DNA from: Triatoma infestans
Lineage: Eukaryota; Arthropoda; Insecta; Hemiptera; Reduviidae
Assembly: GCA_011037195.1 (NCBI GenBank)
Contig: JAAEAF010014415.1
Span: forward strand, 1-64,000
Length of the DNA stretch: 64,000 bases
Direction of reading: 5' to 3'
Positions 1 to 11,649 of the stretch are shown here, in pieces. Below the pieces are notes generated by a model that made no database searches, was not told the origin of the DNA, and worked only from the letters and a program-made list of their open reading frames with translations. Position 1 is the stretch's first letter; each line of letters begins with the position of its first letter. The position numbers and the translations under genes are program-made.

Positions 1-2650
1 CGCGATAATTAAAAAACAAAACTCGGTAAAGTGGTATTTCTGTTTTTTTTTTTTGTTAAGTAAAAAGTTGAAGAAAGCTTCAAATCAACAAACCAGTTTT
101 CAGTGGCTACTGTCATCATCCTTCATCTATTCGCTGTCTATCGCAGAATTTGGCGCCTCAGGTGTATTTATTTTTATAACTCTTTCTTCTTGCTCTCGGA
201 GGAAGTATTTTCTCAACTTTACAGGCTGCTAAACTGACATTCATATAAATGATTTTCAGAAAAAAATGAAATTTAGAATATTATCGCTCTTTCTCAAAAC
301 TATTATTTTTATAGTGACAGAAGATCTGGCAAATGGTTGTCATTATAAGGAGGAACTAATTCTAAAAAGAGGAGATAATATATTCAATAAATTCTATTGA
401 TTCCTAATTTATATTGTACAACCCAGAATATTCTGAGATAGCTAGAGTAAAGCATCTGTTGGATAAAACATCAAGTTAAATATCCAAAAAGTCATTCATT
501 AACATCTTCAAAGGCAATAATGCCGCCAGAATATTATTATGATCGTTGTCTCCATCTTGTTTTTGTCATCTTTTGACAGCCATGTCATTACAAAATCGGC
601 TTACAATTTTACATCAAACAAATTTAATTTATCGACAATCAAAAAGTCAACAATGAAAGTATTATCTCAGATTTAATGATTGCGGAACATCAGCTAATAT
701 AAAATTTTTCTACTTTGCTCCAATGCAGTGTTCTTCATCGTTGGAGGTACGCCCCACAGAGAGGTAATTTGAAGATTATGTGGAACATAACTCAAAATAT
801 TTATTGAAACTCTTATATACATTATTCAAATGCTATATATTATAGCATTTGTAGGTTCATAATTTTGTATTTGATAGCAATTTGGTTTTCCATTTAGGAT
901 TAGGCTGCCAATACTTAATGGAGGAGCTAAATGCACTGGAATTGCAATATGAAGAAGAATTATCGGATTGGCACAACGAGGACTCACACAATTCAAAACT
1001 TATTTATAAAATAAAAGAATATTATGGTAAAGCTCTGCGCTGAAATACGAGAAAAAATATTACTTGCAAGAGTTTAGCAAAAAAATTGCTATTAACATTC
1101 CCGATCAGATTTAGCTAAATGTAGGTTTACTACAGGAAGTGGTAAATAATGCATTAAGAAAAGGTGCTATGTGGTGGAAGAAGCAAATGAAAAAAGTGAA
1201 ATAATTTTGGAAAATAATTTAGTGAATTTTAACTTAAAATCAAGTGTATTTTAGTGCAGTGACATGAACGTAAGACATCCTAGCGACAAAGGACCCAGGT
1301 ACAAGACACCGTTACAAGAGAGGTAGGAGAACTTGGCCACTCTTGTCTTTTAACCCCTTCTAGAAATCAAATATAAAGGGCAGGTATTAACTACCATGAG
1401 GAGCATTGTTTCATCAATCGTATTACAGTATTCATCCAGTAATCATTCGAGAGAGAACAGTGTGCCAGGTAGTGTTACGTGAACATTTAAATCAATTAAG
1501 TGCATGAGTATCTGTAAATTTATAAGTTAATTTAATATTCACAATTATTAATTACTTTGTAAAGTTACTTATAGTTAAATTATTTATTTAAAACAGTGGT
1601 TTTTATTCTCTATTTCTTAAACATATCTCTCTCTAAAACATATTCACATATAAGCCCTTTCAATACCACTCATGCTACAACACACATTACTACAACACAA
1701 ACATACAACACCTCAACTAATCACATTACACCTACAATGAGTTCCGTGCGAAATATCTATATAGATAAGTTAAAATGCCTTTGAACTTACTGAATACAGA
1801 AGTTAGGTATTGTAAATTGTATTTACGGAGCCCTGAGTCATGGAAACGTGTTGGGGGGGGGGCACGACTGCAAAAAGTTTGAGAACACTTCTGTAATTTG
1901 AGAATGTTTTAAGACAAAAAAACTTTTGTGAGTTATTCATATTTATTATAATCATAATCTTATTAAAGTTGAAATCAATTATTTTTATGTGAAATATAAG
2001 TAACTAATACATTTTCTTTTTATGAAATATGCGGAAAAACGTATAAATAATTTTTAAAAGTTTTTGTAATGTGTTTTTTAATTTTTTTATTTGTCGGTTA
2101 CTATACAATGGGAACAAATAAAACTACTTATAGTAACCTAAGAAAAAATTTGTTAAGAAATAAATGTCCAATATGAACAGAAGGTGAAATTCAAAAAATA
2201 AACATTATATTATTAACAACGTACAAATCATACATTTATCTAAGCAGCAAAAACATTATGCAACTGGTTAAAATAAACGATTGTATTAATATTGCAGTAA
2301 AATGTATTATTTGAGTAAAAGATAAATAAAATGTAAATTCCAAATCATAAACATTTATTTTAATAGTACCCCAATTAAATAAACAGTAAATGTTAGGAAC
2401 CAAAAAAAAATTCATTTGGACCAAACCCTGTTAAAGATCAGATTAGCACCGCAAAAACTTGCACAATAAGTTCAGGGTTACTTGCAGGGTTCAGGGTAAT
2501 AAAACGCCCACATATAATACATATGATTTTTTTTGACCTAAATTCAGTTTTACAGGCAAAGCTTTCAACTCTATTTATGAGTTTTAATTTCGGTTAGAAA
2601 TTAACAAATGATAACCCTGAACAAATAACAAAATAAATTGAAATAGCATA
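1..2650. other. AT-rich intronic DNA with no recognised gene
   Basis: Poly-T and poly-A runs, short AT repeats and a run of ten or more G at about 1852-1862 are present. A 41-codon acidic open frame (918-1043, +) begins MEELNALELQ and follows a pyrimidine-AG sequence. It is too short and unplaced to call a gene. No transposon family from elsewhere in the window was recognised here. Confidence 0.5.
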
Positions 2651-2654
2651 ATAA

Positions 2655-3411
2655 AGGAAAACCTAAATCCACTCCCTTAAATCACTTCAGCCAGAGAAAT
2701 GTTTGAAATAAAAGTTGTAGCTCTTAGTATGTTCTGGTCTCATAATTTAGTTTAAAGGAAATCGTGGATAAGTTTTAGAGAAAATAGTAGAAAAAAATTG
2801 AAAAATACTTTTCAGTAAAAACGCACTTCCGGTCATCCAATTTTCTTCAAACTCGGAATTTCAACAACATATTTAATTCTAATTAATATTATTTAGATGA
2901 TAGAACTGTGTAATAAACTGAAATAGCACTTAACAGGAATACTTAACCCCACCTCTCCCCCAAAAGTGTCCTTCTTAAAAATGAATATAAACCCGGAGAA
3001 ATACTTCAAATAAAAGTTGTAGCTTTTTATATGTGTTGTTAATATACGAAGTTTAAAATAAGTTATTGGAGCCATTTTTGAGAAAATCATAAAAAAATGA
3101 AAAAAAAATAAAAATTAGCGAAGTGTTACTTCCGGTTGTTGGATATTGCCCGAAATCTTGGTGTCTGATGAGGTGGCAGTATCTTAATGTAATACCAAAG
3201 TTAGAGCTTTCTGCGACTTTTTCTTTTTAAGATATTCTGTTCATACCTACACACACACACACACACACACACACTCTTACAGATCTATTCGCTTGGAACG
3301 ACTTTTTTAGACTCAGGGGACCTCAAAACGGATATTTCCGGTGAATACGCAATTTCGTAAATCTGGTACGCAATATATGCTCTTATACATTACTAAGAGA
3401 AAGTAAAAATG
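2655..3411 (+). repeat. Family H dispersed repeat, 5' truncated copy
   Basis: The copy carries the family landmarks in order: internal modules around GCACTTCCGG and TTACTTCCGG, the GTTGTAGCTC block, an (AC)n tract at 3249-3274, the GACTCAGGGGACCTCAAAAC block, and the terminal hairpin-like CTCTTAYA..TAAGAGAAAG near 3380-3411. The 5' terminal sequence seen in full-length copies is missing. Confidence 0.75.
3249..3274. repeat. (AC)n microsatellite inside family H
   Basis: An uninterrupted AC dinucleotide tract lies at the position where most family H copies have a CA/GT tract, about 130-150 bp from the 3' hairpin. Confidence 0.9.
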
Positions 3412-3421
3412 TCGTTTAGAT

Positions 3422-3665
3422 CGCTGGATGGGGAGGAAATTAGCTTAATGGTGTCGCGCTGGGTCCAATTCGGAGGTCCCGTTTAAGTTCGTCCAGCAGT
3501 GTGTTGCCCTTAGATTTTCCTTTTCTAAGAGCTTCTACAGCTTACTGCTCGATGATAGGTGAATAAAAAGAAAGTACTGCCTAATAATGAACTGAAATTG
3601 AAAATGCTCCGGGTGTGGCACAACAGATCTTTCAGGTCGCACAGCACTATCCTCTATCAACATCT
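3422..3665 (+). repeat. tRNA-derived SINE-2, copy 1
   Basis: The head contains a box-A-like TAGCTTAATGGTGTCGCG and a degraded box B (AAGTTCGTCC). The body has the family block GCCCTTAGATTTTC followed by AGAGCTTCTACAGC, and the tail contains GGTGTGGCACAACAGATC. The body is shared with copies at 24.7 kb and 47.5-48.0 kb. Confidence 0.65.
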
Positions 3666-3811
3666 ATCGAAATCGTTATGAGTCCCCAAATATAGCAAAT
3701 ATTAATTAACAATGTACTGATTTTACCAATCCTAATAAAACCCTTTACCTAGAGGCAGTTTTTATGGCCAAAAAAGCCAAAAGTTGGCTCTCCTAATTCA
3801 GTATCATTACT

Positions 3812-4062
3812 AACATGGAAAAGTAAAGTAATGTCTATTTTTTCAAGCGGACTACCGCTAGGTATCGTGGACGGAGACGGATAGCAAACATACTTTACTG
3901 AAAATTATCGAATATTCTCGCAATAAAATCCAAAACCTAGACCGGGAATCGAACTCAGTACCACAATACACCAAAGCTTGGCGGTACTACGCCTCTAACC
4001 ATTCAGCTATCGTGGCGCGTAGTTACTGTCGGCTGAAAACTTTGATCACTTCAATGTGGTAA
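3812..4062 (-). repeat. tRNA-derived SINE-3, copy 1
   Basis: Read on the minus strand, the head has GATAGCTGAATGGTTAGAGG (box A region) and GAGTTCGATTCCCGG (box B). The tail shares the TATCCGTCTCCGTCCACGA block and a TTGAAAAAATAGACATTAC-type 3' part with the copies at 19.1 and 25.8 kb. The head is tRNA-like, but the long body and dispersed copies make it a SINE, not a tRNA gene. Confidence 0.75.
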
Positions 4063-4469
4063 GTTAAATTCGTTTAAGTCTAGCGTTTAGGCTCCAAGTC
4101 AGTTCTCCTAATTAGTAGTAAGTCTTTTTTCATGTCAAAGTTTAAAAAAAAGGAAATAGATCAAAAATTATACTTGCAATATTTTTTTTGATGAAGTAAA
4201 AAAAAAAAAAACTATTTAGAAAGTTTAATGGTCCTAAAAAGTTGGGAAATTATGAAAACAATTATTATAATTAAATTAATTCTGAATAATTGCTTTTTGA
4301 GTTCTTCTAACTTTTATTGTATATAACTAGAAAGCAAAGTTGTATATTTAAGAAAAAAAAACTTATTTCTTTAATTACTATAGCATATTAAAGTGTATGC
4401 AAGAAAAGATCCTTAGATAAGTTATTAACGAAGTAGAAGATTGGTTAAGAGAGTATAACATGGGAGATG

Positions 4470-4985
4470 AAGTGTGGTAGATGAGGAGCTGGAAATGAAG
4501 TACGTGAGCTCATTCTACCTGGCCCAAAGTTCTCAAGTACCTTCCAGTGTTGTTGGTTCGCTCGCCCGCAGTTCAAGCAATTATAAATCCTATCTCCCAC
4601 CTAACCTGGCATTCTTTCTCACTCACTCTCTTAGTCTCTTTCTTTCTTTCTTTGGCTGTAGCTGCTGTTGCTGTTTCGACATGAACTGGGCGGTCAGCAT
4701 CAACCAACATATATACGTCACGCTGTAATTGGCCAGGAAGTCTAGTCGATCAGCAGCGCTGCAGCAGCCAACAGCAGTACAAGAAGAAAGTTAGGTAGGC
4801 TACACCGCCCACTCAGACAGCGTCTATGTTGTATACAGACTGCCAGCACAGCACGCTCTCGTCTCAACCTCGCCGAACTGTAGTCTTTTAATTTTATTTT
4901 TTTGTTTTTGTTTCCATTTCTGTGGTGCACCCCATTCTTCATTAGGGCGCACGTGATCAACGTGCGATTAGCAAGCTGTTTCTTT
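4470..4985. promoter_or_regulatory. GC-richer island, candidate promoter or 5' exon region
   Basis: This stretch stands out from the AT-rich background. It contains CAGCAGCGCTGCAGCAGCC (4751-4769), an E-box CACGTG (4951-4956), a TACGTCACG element near 4714-4722 and pyrimidine runs. Open frames on both strands are short and match nothing I recognise. It could be an unmethylated host regulatory region, an untranslated exon or an old insertion; the sequence does not decide. Confidence 0.3.
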
Positions 4986-5464
4986 TCGTTCTATTTTTAT
5001 ATATCCCAGAGTATGTGATCTGCAAGTATCTAACAAACAACTAGTCTAAGAAAGGTTTTGTACCATAGAAGTTATATTTAGTTTTAAAAAACGTGTTATG
5101 ATTTCCGAAATGGCGTTAATGGAAATAAATTTTGAAGTCTTCTAAAAGCGGAAATTCGGTTGAGCGAATGTACTATTTTACTGAAGACTTTTCGTTTTTA
5201 CGCAGTCTTTTCAAACGTACTACATCAATGGAGATCTATTACTATTATATACACTTTTTTACGAGAAAATTGATTTTGAATGGGACACTTGGACCAATGA
5301 CTTTAATAAAAGCTTCCCCTTGAAATATCATTTTTCAATATTATACAGTTCTTTTACTATATAAGCACTTTTTAAGAGCAATTAAATATGTTCCAATCCA
5401 TTCAAGTTGCACAGATATTCCGTCATTTATATCTATGGGCACATATATACAACCAACAAGCGTG

Positions 5465-5622
5465 AGTGTAACAGAAACATTACGTTGAAGTGAATTCTCT
5501 TCACGAACTTGGTGAATTTGCTCTGACGATGGATGAAAATCCGAAACCGGTTAGGAACAAAATCAATACGCATGCTACGAAGGATAAAATACCAAATATT
5601 AGCGGAATACAAATTTCTTAGA
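5465..5622 (+). mobile_element. Family A hammerhead-like repeat unit, copy 1
   Basis: The unit shares with other family A copies an upstream box CATTACGTTGAAGTGAA, the core near 5523-5552, and the downstream box GATAAAATACCAAATATT. Flanks show no clear target duplication. Confidence 0.7.
5516..5560 (+). ncRNA. Hammerhead-ribozyme-like core, family A copy 1
   Basis: CTGACGA at 5523-5529 is followed by one extra T, GGAT, loop GAAA, ATCC, then GAAA at 5543-5546 and CCGGTT. Stem II (GGAT with ATCC) pairs perfectly. The cleavage position is GTT rather than the family GTC. The extra base between CTGACGA and stem II departs from the canonical hammerhead, so activity is uncertain. Confidence 0.5.
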
Positions 5623-5934
5623 ATCTTTTAGTAATCAATTTCTTGGAATGATGATTATAATAAAAATTGCAGGGTCCTTAAGTAGCAAGAAATCAATTTT
5701 AAAGAAAAACCTGAAAAAAATCTACAAATTGGTAGTTTCGTGTGTGTGTGTGTGATATTTAAGAATTATTTTATATATATATATATTTTTTTTAAGAAAA
5801 AATTCTGATACTGATGCAAAGCACCTCGAAATAGGAGTAATTTATTTTGAAAACATAAATATTTTCCTTCTTCTCACCAACAAGAGAAATTTCAAATTTT
5901 CCTGAAATCATTCCAACCAATTATGGATATACAT

Positions 5935-6290
5935 AGGTGGATGGTATTATGCTGCAAGTGGAGCACTCTATCAGCCAAAGGTGGAACGAATTCTGCTACA
6001 AGTGCAGCGCTCTGTTATCGAAAGTGGGAGACATAGAATTTATTAAAAATTAACTGCTGGTTTCATGCGTGGGTGAAGTTTTTATATTTTTATTTTTGTA
6101 ACAAATTAAACGAAATTTAAACGAATCTATTATAAATAGACTTACTATTGAAACCTATGTTTTCAATGTTGTGTAACATATTTTGTGTGAATTAAAGGTA
6201 TTTAATGTGCAATTGTAACATATTTAGTGTGTTGAATTAAACTTTCTACAAAACCCAAAGCGAAGCTTATTTCACTCTTGCTTATAATAC
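5935..6290 (+). repeat. Dispersed non-coding repeat, copy 1 of a pair
   Basis: It aligns by eye with 31588-31857. Shared blocks include GGATG at the start, ACAAGTGCAGCGCTCT, TTAACTGCTG and GAAGCTTATTTCACTCTTGC. The first part has an internal duplication (GCAAGTGGAGCACTCTA and ACAAGTGCAGCGCTCT). No coding capacity was seen. Confidence 0.6.
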
Positions 6291-6299
6291 ATTAGCTTC

Positions 6300-7330
6300 T
6301 CATTAATATTTGAAAAATATAATCCCTAGTTTTATTTGACATTTATACTATGCTAATTATTAATATTTTCCTGGCAAAATATTCAGATGTTAATGCAACT
6401 CTTTCCCCCCTCCCAGTTATTCATTATATAAATCTTTTCTAATGCCATACCATTAAGCAGCAAATCAAAGAAGATTCTAAGCGAACTATATATATGTGCT
6501 ACATTTTTATCTATTAAAAATATAAAAGAAAATAAGAATAAGGAAAAAAAAAACGTGCCAGAGAAAAATGAGAGATATTGTGAATATTCTCAAATGACCT
6601 CCTATGGAAGTGAAATGAATCCGTGACTATGAGATCACATCATTGTGGCGGTGTCACAAGAAAGGAGATATTTTTTCAATTATAAAGACAGCTTCTTAGT
6701 AATATCTTTAAAGCTAAAGAATAATTTAAAAGATATATATAAACGGACAGAAAGGATTAGTCTACTTTAAACCCTTTTTATAATGTTCAATATACTAAAG
6801 TTTTTAAAACTTTTTATCTACATAGTATTATTATTATTTTGTTATTAAATTATTAAGCTTATTTTATGAAATTATTAAGCTTATTTTTATAATATTCTTC
6901 TGCAAAATAGAAATATTAACACGTCATATTCTTGTTTAATACAGTGGAAGCTAAATAAAAGAAAGAATTACATTAACTACAACAGAATATTTTATTAAAA
7001 TTATATTTAAAAAGAACCACGCGTAAATCTCACTAAACATACAGTAAGCCTCGAGATTTTTATATTTTTTCTGCTAATTCCTTTTTTTTAATACTACCAC
7101 AGCTAGTTGTTACTAATATGTTATAGACCTCGACCTCTTTACAAAACTTTATTTATAATTTACTGGTTATGACAGAAAAAGAAATAAAAAAAAAAAGTTA
7201 TTACTTAAACATAAATAAGGATTTGAAATTTGCAGAAAAGGGCGTTCAAAACACATAATTAAACAAAAAATTCAAGTATTATAACTACACCTGCTAAAAG
7301 ATGGCAATGACCAAAAATACGCACTAGACA
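6300..7330. other. AT-rich stretch with no recognised feature
   Basis: Only homopolymer runs and short AT repeats are visible. No tRNA-like box pairs, coding relic or family member was recognised. Confidence 0.5.
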
Positions 7331-7334
7331 TTAA

Positions 7335-7830
7335 AGTGAAAAAAAATCTGGCGCGAAACACTTACATTTATGACTTTTCTCTAACTCCTGTCAATACAAT
7401 TATATATAAAATGGCAAATATCTTTTGAAATAATAAATTTTGCTCATATATCCTACATAAATATAGAGGTGGTGGAGAACAAGTACCAAACAGAGGGGGG
7501 AGTGAAGACCGCCACAATAACATACAACCAACCCCACGTATTTGAAATTCTGCGTCACAAATTCTAAAATATTTTTTTTTTTTTTGTGAAAGAGATAGGT
7601 TTATATCTTTGCAGTTAGCAAGCCAAGTATAAAGGAAATCTTTGTTGTGGTTTTCGAGATAATTCTAAAAAAAAAACGTGAAAACCTATTTTATAAATTT
7701 GATTTCCGGTCAACCGATTCCTTCAAATTTTAGCAGAACCATACATTGTATAGAGTAGTAGTACTTTAGAAGAAAGCTTAATATTATAAAAACCCCAACA
7801 ATCCATTTTCCCTGGAAAATGTTTCAAATA
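7335..7830 (+). repeat. Family H, divergent copy truncated at its 3' side
   Basis: It starts with the family 5' end AAAAATCTGGCGCGAAACAC and TTTCTCTAACTCC, and continues to GATTTCCGGTCAACCGATTC and a GAAAATGTTTCAAATAAAC block. It resembles the copy at 31.28 kb more than the full-length copies, suggesting a subfamily. Confidence 0.6.
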
Positions 7831-8049
7831 AACATGAAAATTATTTATGTATGTAGATAACACTGAACAAACCCCCAATAACATTTATAATCGATCTACA
7901 CAATTTTCTCAGAATCCCCCTAAAATTTTTTCTAAACTTCGTATACTATGTATACTTCCTACATACGCATATGCTTATTTCTTTCAACTAAAAATTTTTC
8001 TTTTAAAAACTGGATGGCGTCAGACGAATGTTGATGAAATTTTGTAGAA

Positions 8050-10040
8050 GAAAAGAAATTGAAATTCATCATTTGACTGTCAGGTATTTTTGAAGAGCGG
8101 ATTGCACTATCTGAATAATGTAAACATTTTCTCCAGAACTATGGCAATCAATGGAGTATGATTTGTAGTTCTTACGAGCGAATCTGTTACGAACAGAACA
8201 GTTGTAATTCAGATGTTACAGACAATCTTCCAAATATTCAGTAATCAACCAACAGAATTCTATATTGCTGGAATGAATGGCAAAGGGCAACTTTGAAAAA
8301 GTAGTACTTACTATGTTGTTTCAATTCATCTCAAATAATTAACCTAGAAATTAAATCAGTCCGGATAGTTATAGTATGCCTCTCGTATTTATCTCTCTTC
8401 ACAGGGTACATAAACAATCCTGGATTTTATAGAAGATAAGAAAGCATGCGATGATCGAAAGAATTGGTAAAAGATTTAATTTGTTTTTGTTGTTATTTGT
8501 AATGGATAACAAACAAAATTAAACTATAATCGATTTTAAGTATTTTCTCAGTAATAACATATCCAATACAACAAACAAAAATCACCATAAAAACTGCCTG
8601 TATTAAAATTATCATGATAACTAGTTTTGGAGGGTGGGATATTTGAAACTAGTGATCAAATTTACGAATTAATGATCAAAATATTCTGTGCTCTTATCTG
8701 ACATTCAATAATAATCATTAAAAGATATAGTAGTATAGTATATAAATATCAATTACATTCTCCATGGCAAGAAGTCATCCATGTACATATTAAAAACAAA
8801 TCAAATATTTCTTCTACACACCACAACATACACCGAATGCTGGGAGGGATATAGAGTGTATATTACAAAATATAATTGATTAGAAGTTGCAATGCACAAA
8901 ACTAAATTTTCTAGAAATGATTGATTATAGCTATTAATGATTGTGTGTATTGATGATAGAAGGTAATCAACAGATAGCGCCCTGCTATATTGATCAAAAA
9001 GTAAATTATTTCTTTTCCAACACTCACCGTCAATCGAGAGGAAAGATGATCACCTCTTGTAATGTAATCTATTTTATAAAAAAAAGAAGAAAGAAAATGA
9101 AAATTTTACTCACACTAACTTCTTGTATTAATAAACAAGATGACTGTACGAAAAATAAAATAAAATGACCTTAATGGTTACCTTAACTTTAGTAACCATG
9201 GTAATAATAGTGGGTACAATCATTACAGAGAGACAGAGAGATTCCTTTGACCCGGCCCACTTCACAGACGGAGAAATCTTTTACTTTATTAAGATAAATA
9301 TTGTTTTAGGTTTCTCAACTATTTTGTTTGATAACTGTACGTGTTTGAGCTAAGTGTGCGTGTGTATGCCACTGACAATATTTACCAACATTAATATACG
9401 GGCCCGTCTCCGAGTGTCTCTCTCCTAACTACAGACAAACAAAAACCAAGCCCACCACAAGTATAACCCCGCTTTCTTTACATTCTTCAACCGGCCCAAC
9501 AAACAATCATATTTTTTCTTCTTTCTAAGTTATTTTTTAACTTAAGAGCTTTTACTAATACTACATTATAATAATTAAATTTATTATATTATCTAAATTA
9601 AATGAAATTAATGTGATTATATGTATTTTATTATGGGTATTGCATATAAATAGTGTATTTATTTCAATATTAATTCTAGTTAAACCTGCACCAAAAACTA
9701 AAAAACAATCTAAATTGTAAGAAAATATTAACAGATAAAAATGCATATATATATTTTAGCGCTGCATTGTAGTGCTGCATTTACTGTAGTGCTGAGTCTT
9801 TCTGTACGAGTTTTTCCTTAATAAAGAATTTAAATGAACGGAGCCTTTAATGGAGAAAAATGGTCCTCAGAATAATATTCAGTAATCAGTTTCTGATTAC
9901 GTATGTTCTAGATCATCAGATAGTAATTCTTTAGTATAAAGAACTTATTGATAGGCAAGCTTTAAATAGTTAGAAAACTTTAATTTTAGGATCTATACTT
10001 GGAGGAGGAGAGAAATCGTGTAGTGGGTATGCTGGAAAGC
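8050..10040. other. AT-rich stretch with no recognised feature
   Basis: No repeat family or coding relic was recognised. Several 60-75-codon frames occur, but they are asparagine-, lysine- and isoleucine-rich and look like chance. Confidence 0.45.
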
Positions 10041-10130
10041 AATGAACTATGGACCAAAAGTTAAATCAAATTAAAATAAGCAACGATTCAAATATCAGAG
10101 ATATTTTCCGTTATAGCCTGCTTCTTTTTG

Positions 10131-10175
10131 TGGCCATCCCCTGGTTTCGGGCATTCGCCCATCATCAGGATGTTT
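10131..10175 (-). ncRNA. Degraded hammerhead-like core, family B, opposite strand
   Basis: On the minus strand CTGATGA (10168-10162) is followed by an extra base, GGGC, loop GAAT, GCCC and GAAA (10148-10145). The expected CCGGTC is CCAGGG (10144-10139), so the GTC cleavage triplet is lost. Stem I CATC/GATG (10172-10169 and 10138-10135) is kept. Confidence 0.5.
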
Positions 10176-10325
10176 TGCCAAAACAGTGTGATAACATAGA
10201 CTTACACAGAGTCAATTTAGTTGATACACTCCTGATACTACCGATACAAACAACTGATAGTTGAGTGTATCAACTAAATTTACTCTGTGCTATCTATAAT
10301 CTATATTATCACACTGTTTTGACAA

Positions 10326-10368
10326 AAACATCCTGACGAAGGGCGTCGCCCGAAACCGGTCGATGACC
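10326..10368 (+). ncRNA. Hammerhead-ribozyme-like core, family B, well preserved
   Basis: CATC (10329-10332), CTGACGA (10333-10339), one extra A, stem II GGGC (10341-10344) with GCCC (10348-10351) around a GTC loop, GAAA (10352-10355), CCGGTC (10356-10361), then GATG (10362-10365). CATC and GATG pair as stem I. ACCGGT is self-complementary, so stem III could form only between two molecules. The extra base before stem II recurs in all copies. Confidence 0.6.
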
Positions 10369-10557
10369 ACAAAAAGAAGTAGGCTTATCTCGGAAAATAT
10401 CTTTGATGCATTCCAGCTCTGCGGAACCAACCACAACAACTAGCCAATACTTCGCAGCTTATTTCTTACGCCTCCACAAGCCATCTTGTGAAACCTCTAA
10501 TATTAGACTCATCATGGAGATGAAGATGGTAAGTCAAACTTTAACATTATAGAAACA

Positions 10558-10693
10558 TAAACATGGATTACGTTGAAGTGAACTCTCTTCAACTCTACTC
10601 GAACTTGGTGAATTTGCTCTGAAGATGGATGAAAATCCGAAATCGGTCAGGAACAAAATCAATATGCACGCTATGACGGATAAAATACCAGAT
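10558..10693 (+). mobile_element. Family A repeat unit, copy 2, flanked by 12-bp direct repeats
   Basis: The unit contains ATTACGTTGAAGTGAACTC, the core near 10619-10648 and GGATAAAATACCAGAT. ATTATAGAAACA occurs at 10546-10557 and 10694-10705, a possible target duplication. Part of that string (AGAAACA) also resembles the family's own 5' sequence, which weakens the inference. Confidence 0.6.
10613..10656 (+). ncRNA. Hammerhead-like core, family A copy 2
   Basis: CTGAAGA (10619-10625), extra T, GGAT, loop GAAA, ATCC, GAAA (10639-10642), TCGGTC (10643-10648). Stem II is intact. The first base of the stem III segment is changed from C to T, breaking the ACCGGT self-complementarity. Confidence 0.5.
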
Positions 10694-11649
10694 ATTATAG
10701 AAACAGCTTTCAGAGGAAGACATATTATGAAAAAAACCAAACAGCATATACTTATTTATGAAGAAATTCGGAAGGAAATAGAAATAAAGGAATCGCTCTG
10801 AGAAAGGCTACCCTAGATATTGCCAAAGAAATCGATGAAAGCTTCTAAAATTTAATGGATACAAAAAAGGTTCTTAAAAAAAATTAGTCTTTAATCGATT
10901 TGATCATTTACAAAATCTGTAGAAAAGTTTTTGTAATCAAGAATTACGAACTATTTATGGAAATGCATTATAGCCAATTTTAATAAATGCCTGAAAAAAA
11001 TATGGTTTAAATAAGCATGATTCATCAGACTATGTTTTCCGACGGGTGAAACGAAAAACTAATCATTTTTTTCCAATGTTTTATAATTGTGGTAGGAGAG
11101 TGTTTTACTGGAATCAATCCTTAAGGACAACAGCACTTTCCGTCTTAAAATCCCTCCAGTTACATAATTGAGTGTAGTAAATTTAGAAAACATGAAATAC
11201 TCTCCTACCACTACAATAAAAAAAAAAAATTTATTAGTTTCCTTGTTTCAACCTTCGGAAAACCAGTTGGTGATGACATTAAACTATATTTCCAGACAAT
11301 TTAATTAAACTGTCGATAATCAATTTACATAAATAGTTTGTAATTTTCAATTTGGTTCACATTAAAAAAAAAAAAATCAGAATTTGTAACCTGCGTAATC
11401 AATCGAGTAACTGCTCGTTCAAAAAACCATCAAATCTCAAAAAAATAATATATTCTCGCAACCCATCGAGAAAATAGTTCCATTTTTACATAATTTCTCT
11501 TAGTGCTTTAAGAAGAGAAAATATTGTCAAATTTTCTAAATTGTCATTTCCGCCGGAAATGTGAGGACCTCTAGGTATGAACAAATTGTATTAACAAATG
11601 GTCAGCCTGTGAGTGTGCATATGTGTTGTTTGTATATGTATATGTGATG

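Larger units (their letters stand above)
10085..10412. mobile_element. Family B palindromic hammerhead-like element
   Basis: Two arms in opposite orientation (about 10090-10231 and 10263-10410) flank a loop of roughly 30 bp. Each arm carries, going outward, GAGTGTATCAACTAAATT, ATCACACTGTTTTG, the hammerhead-like core, and CACAAAAAGAAG followed by the CGGAAAATATC region. The right arm (plus) has the intact core. The left arm (minus) core has lost the cleavage triplet. Confidence 0.7.
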
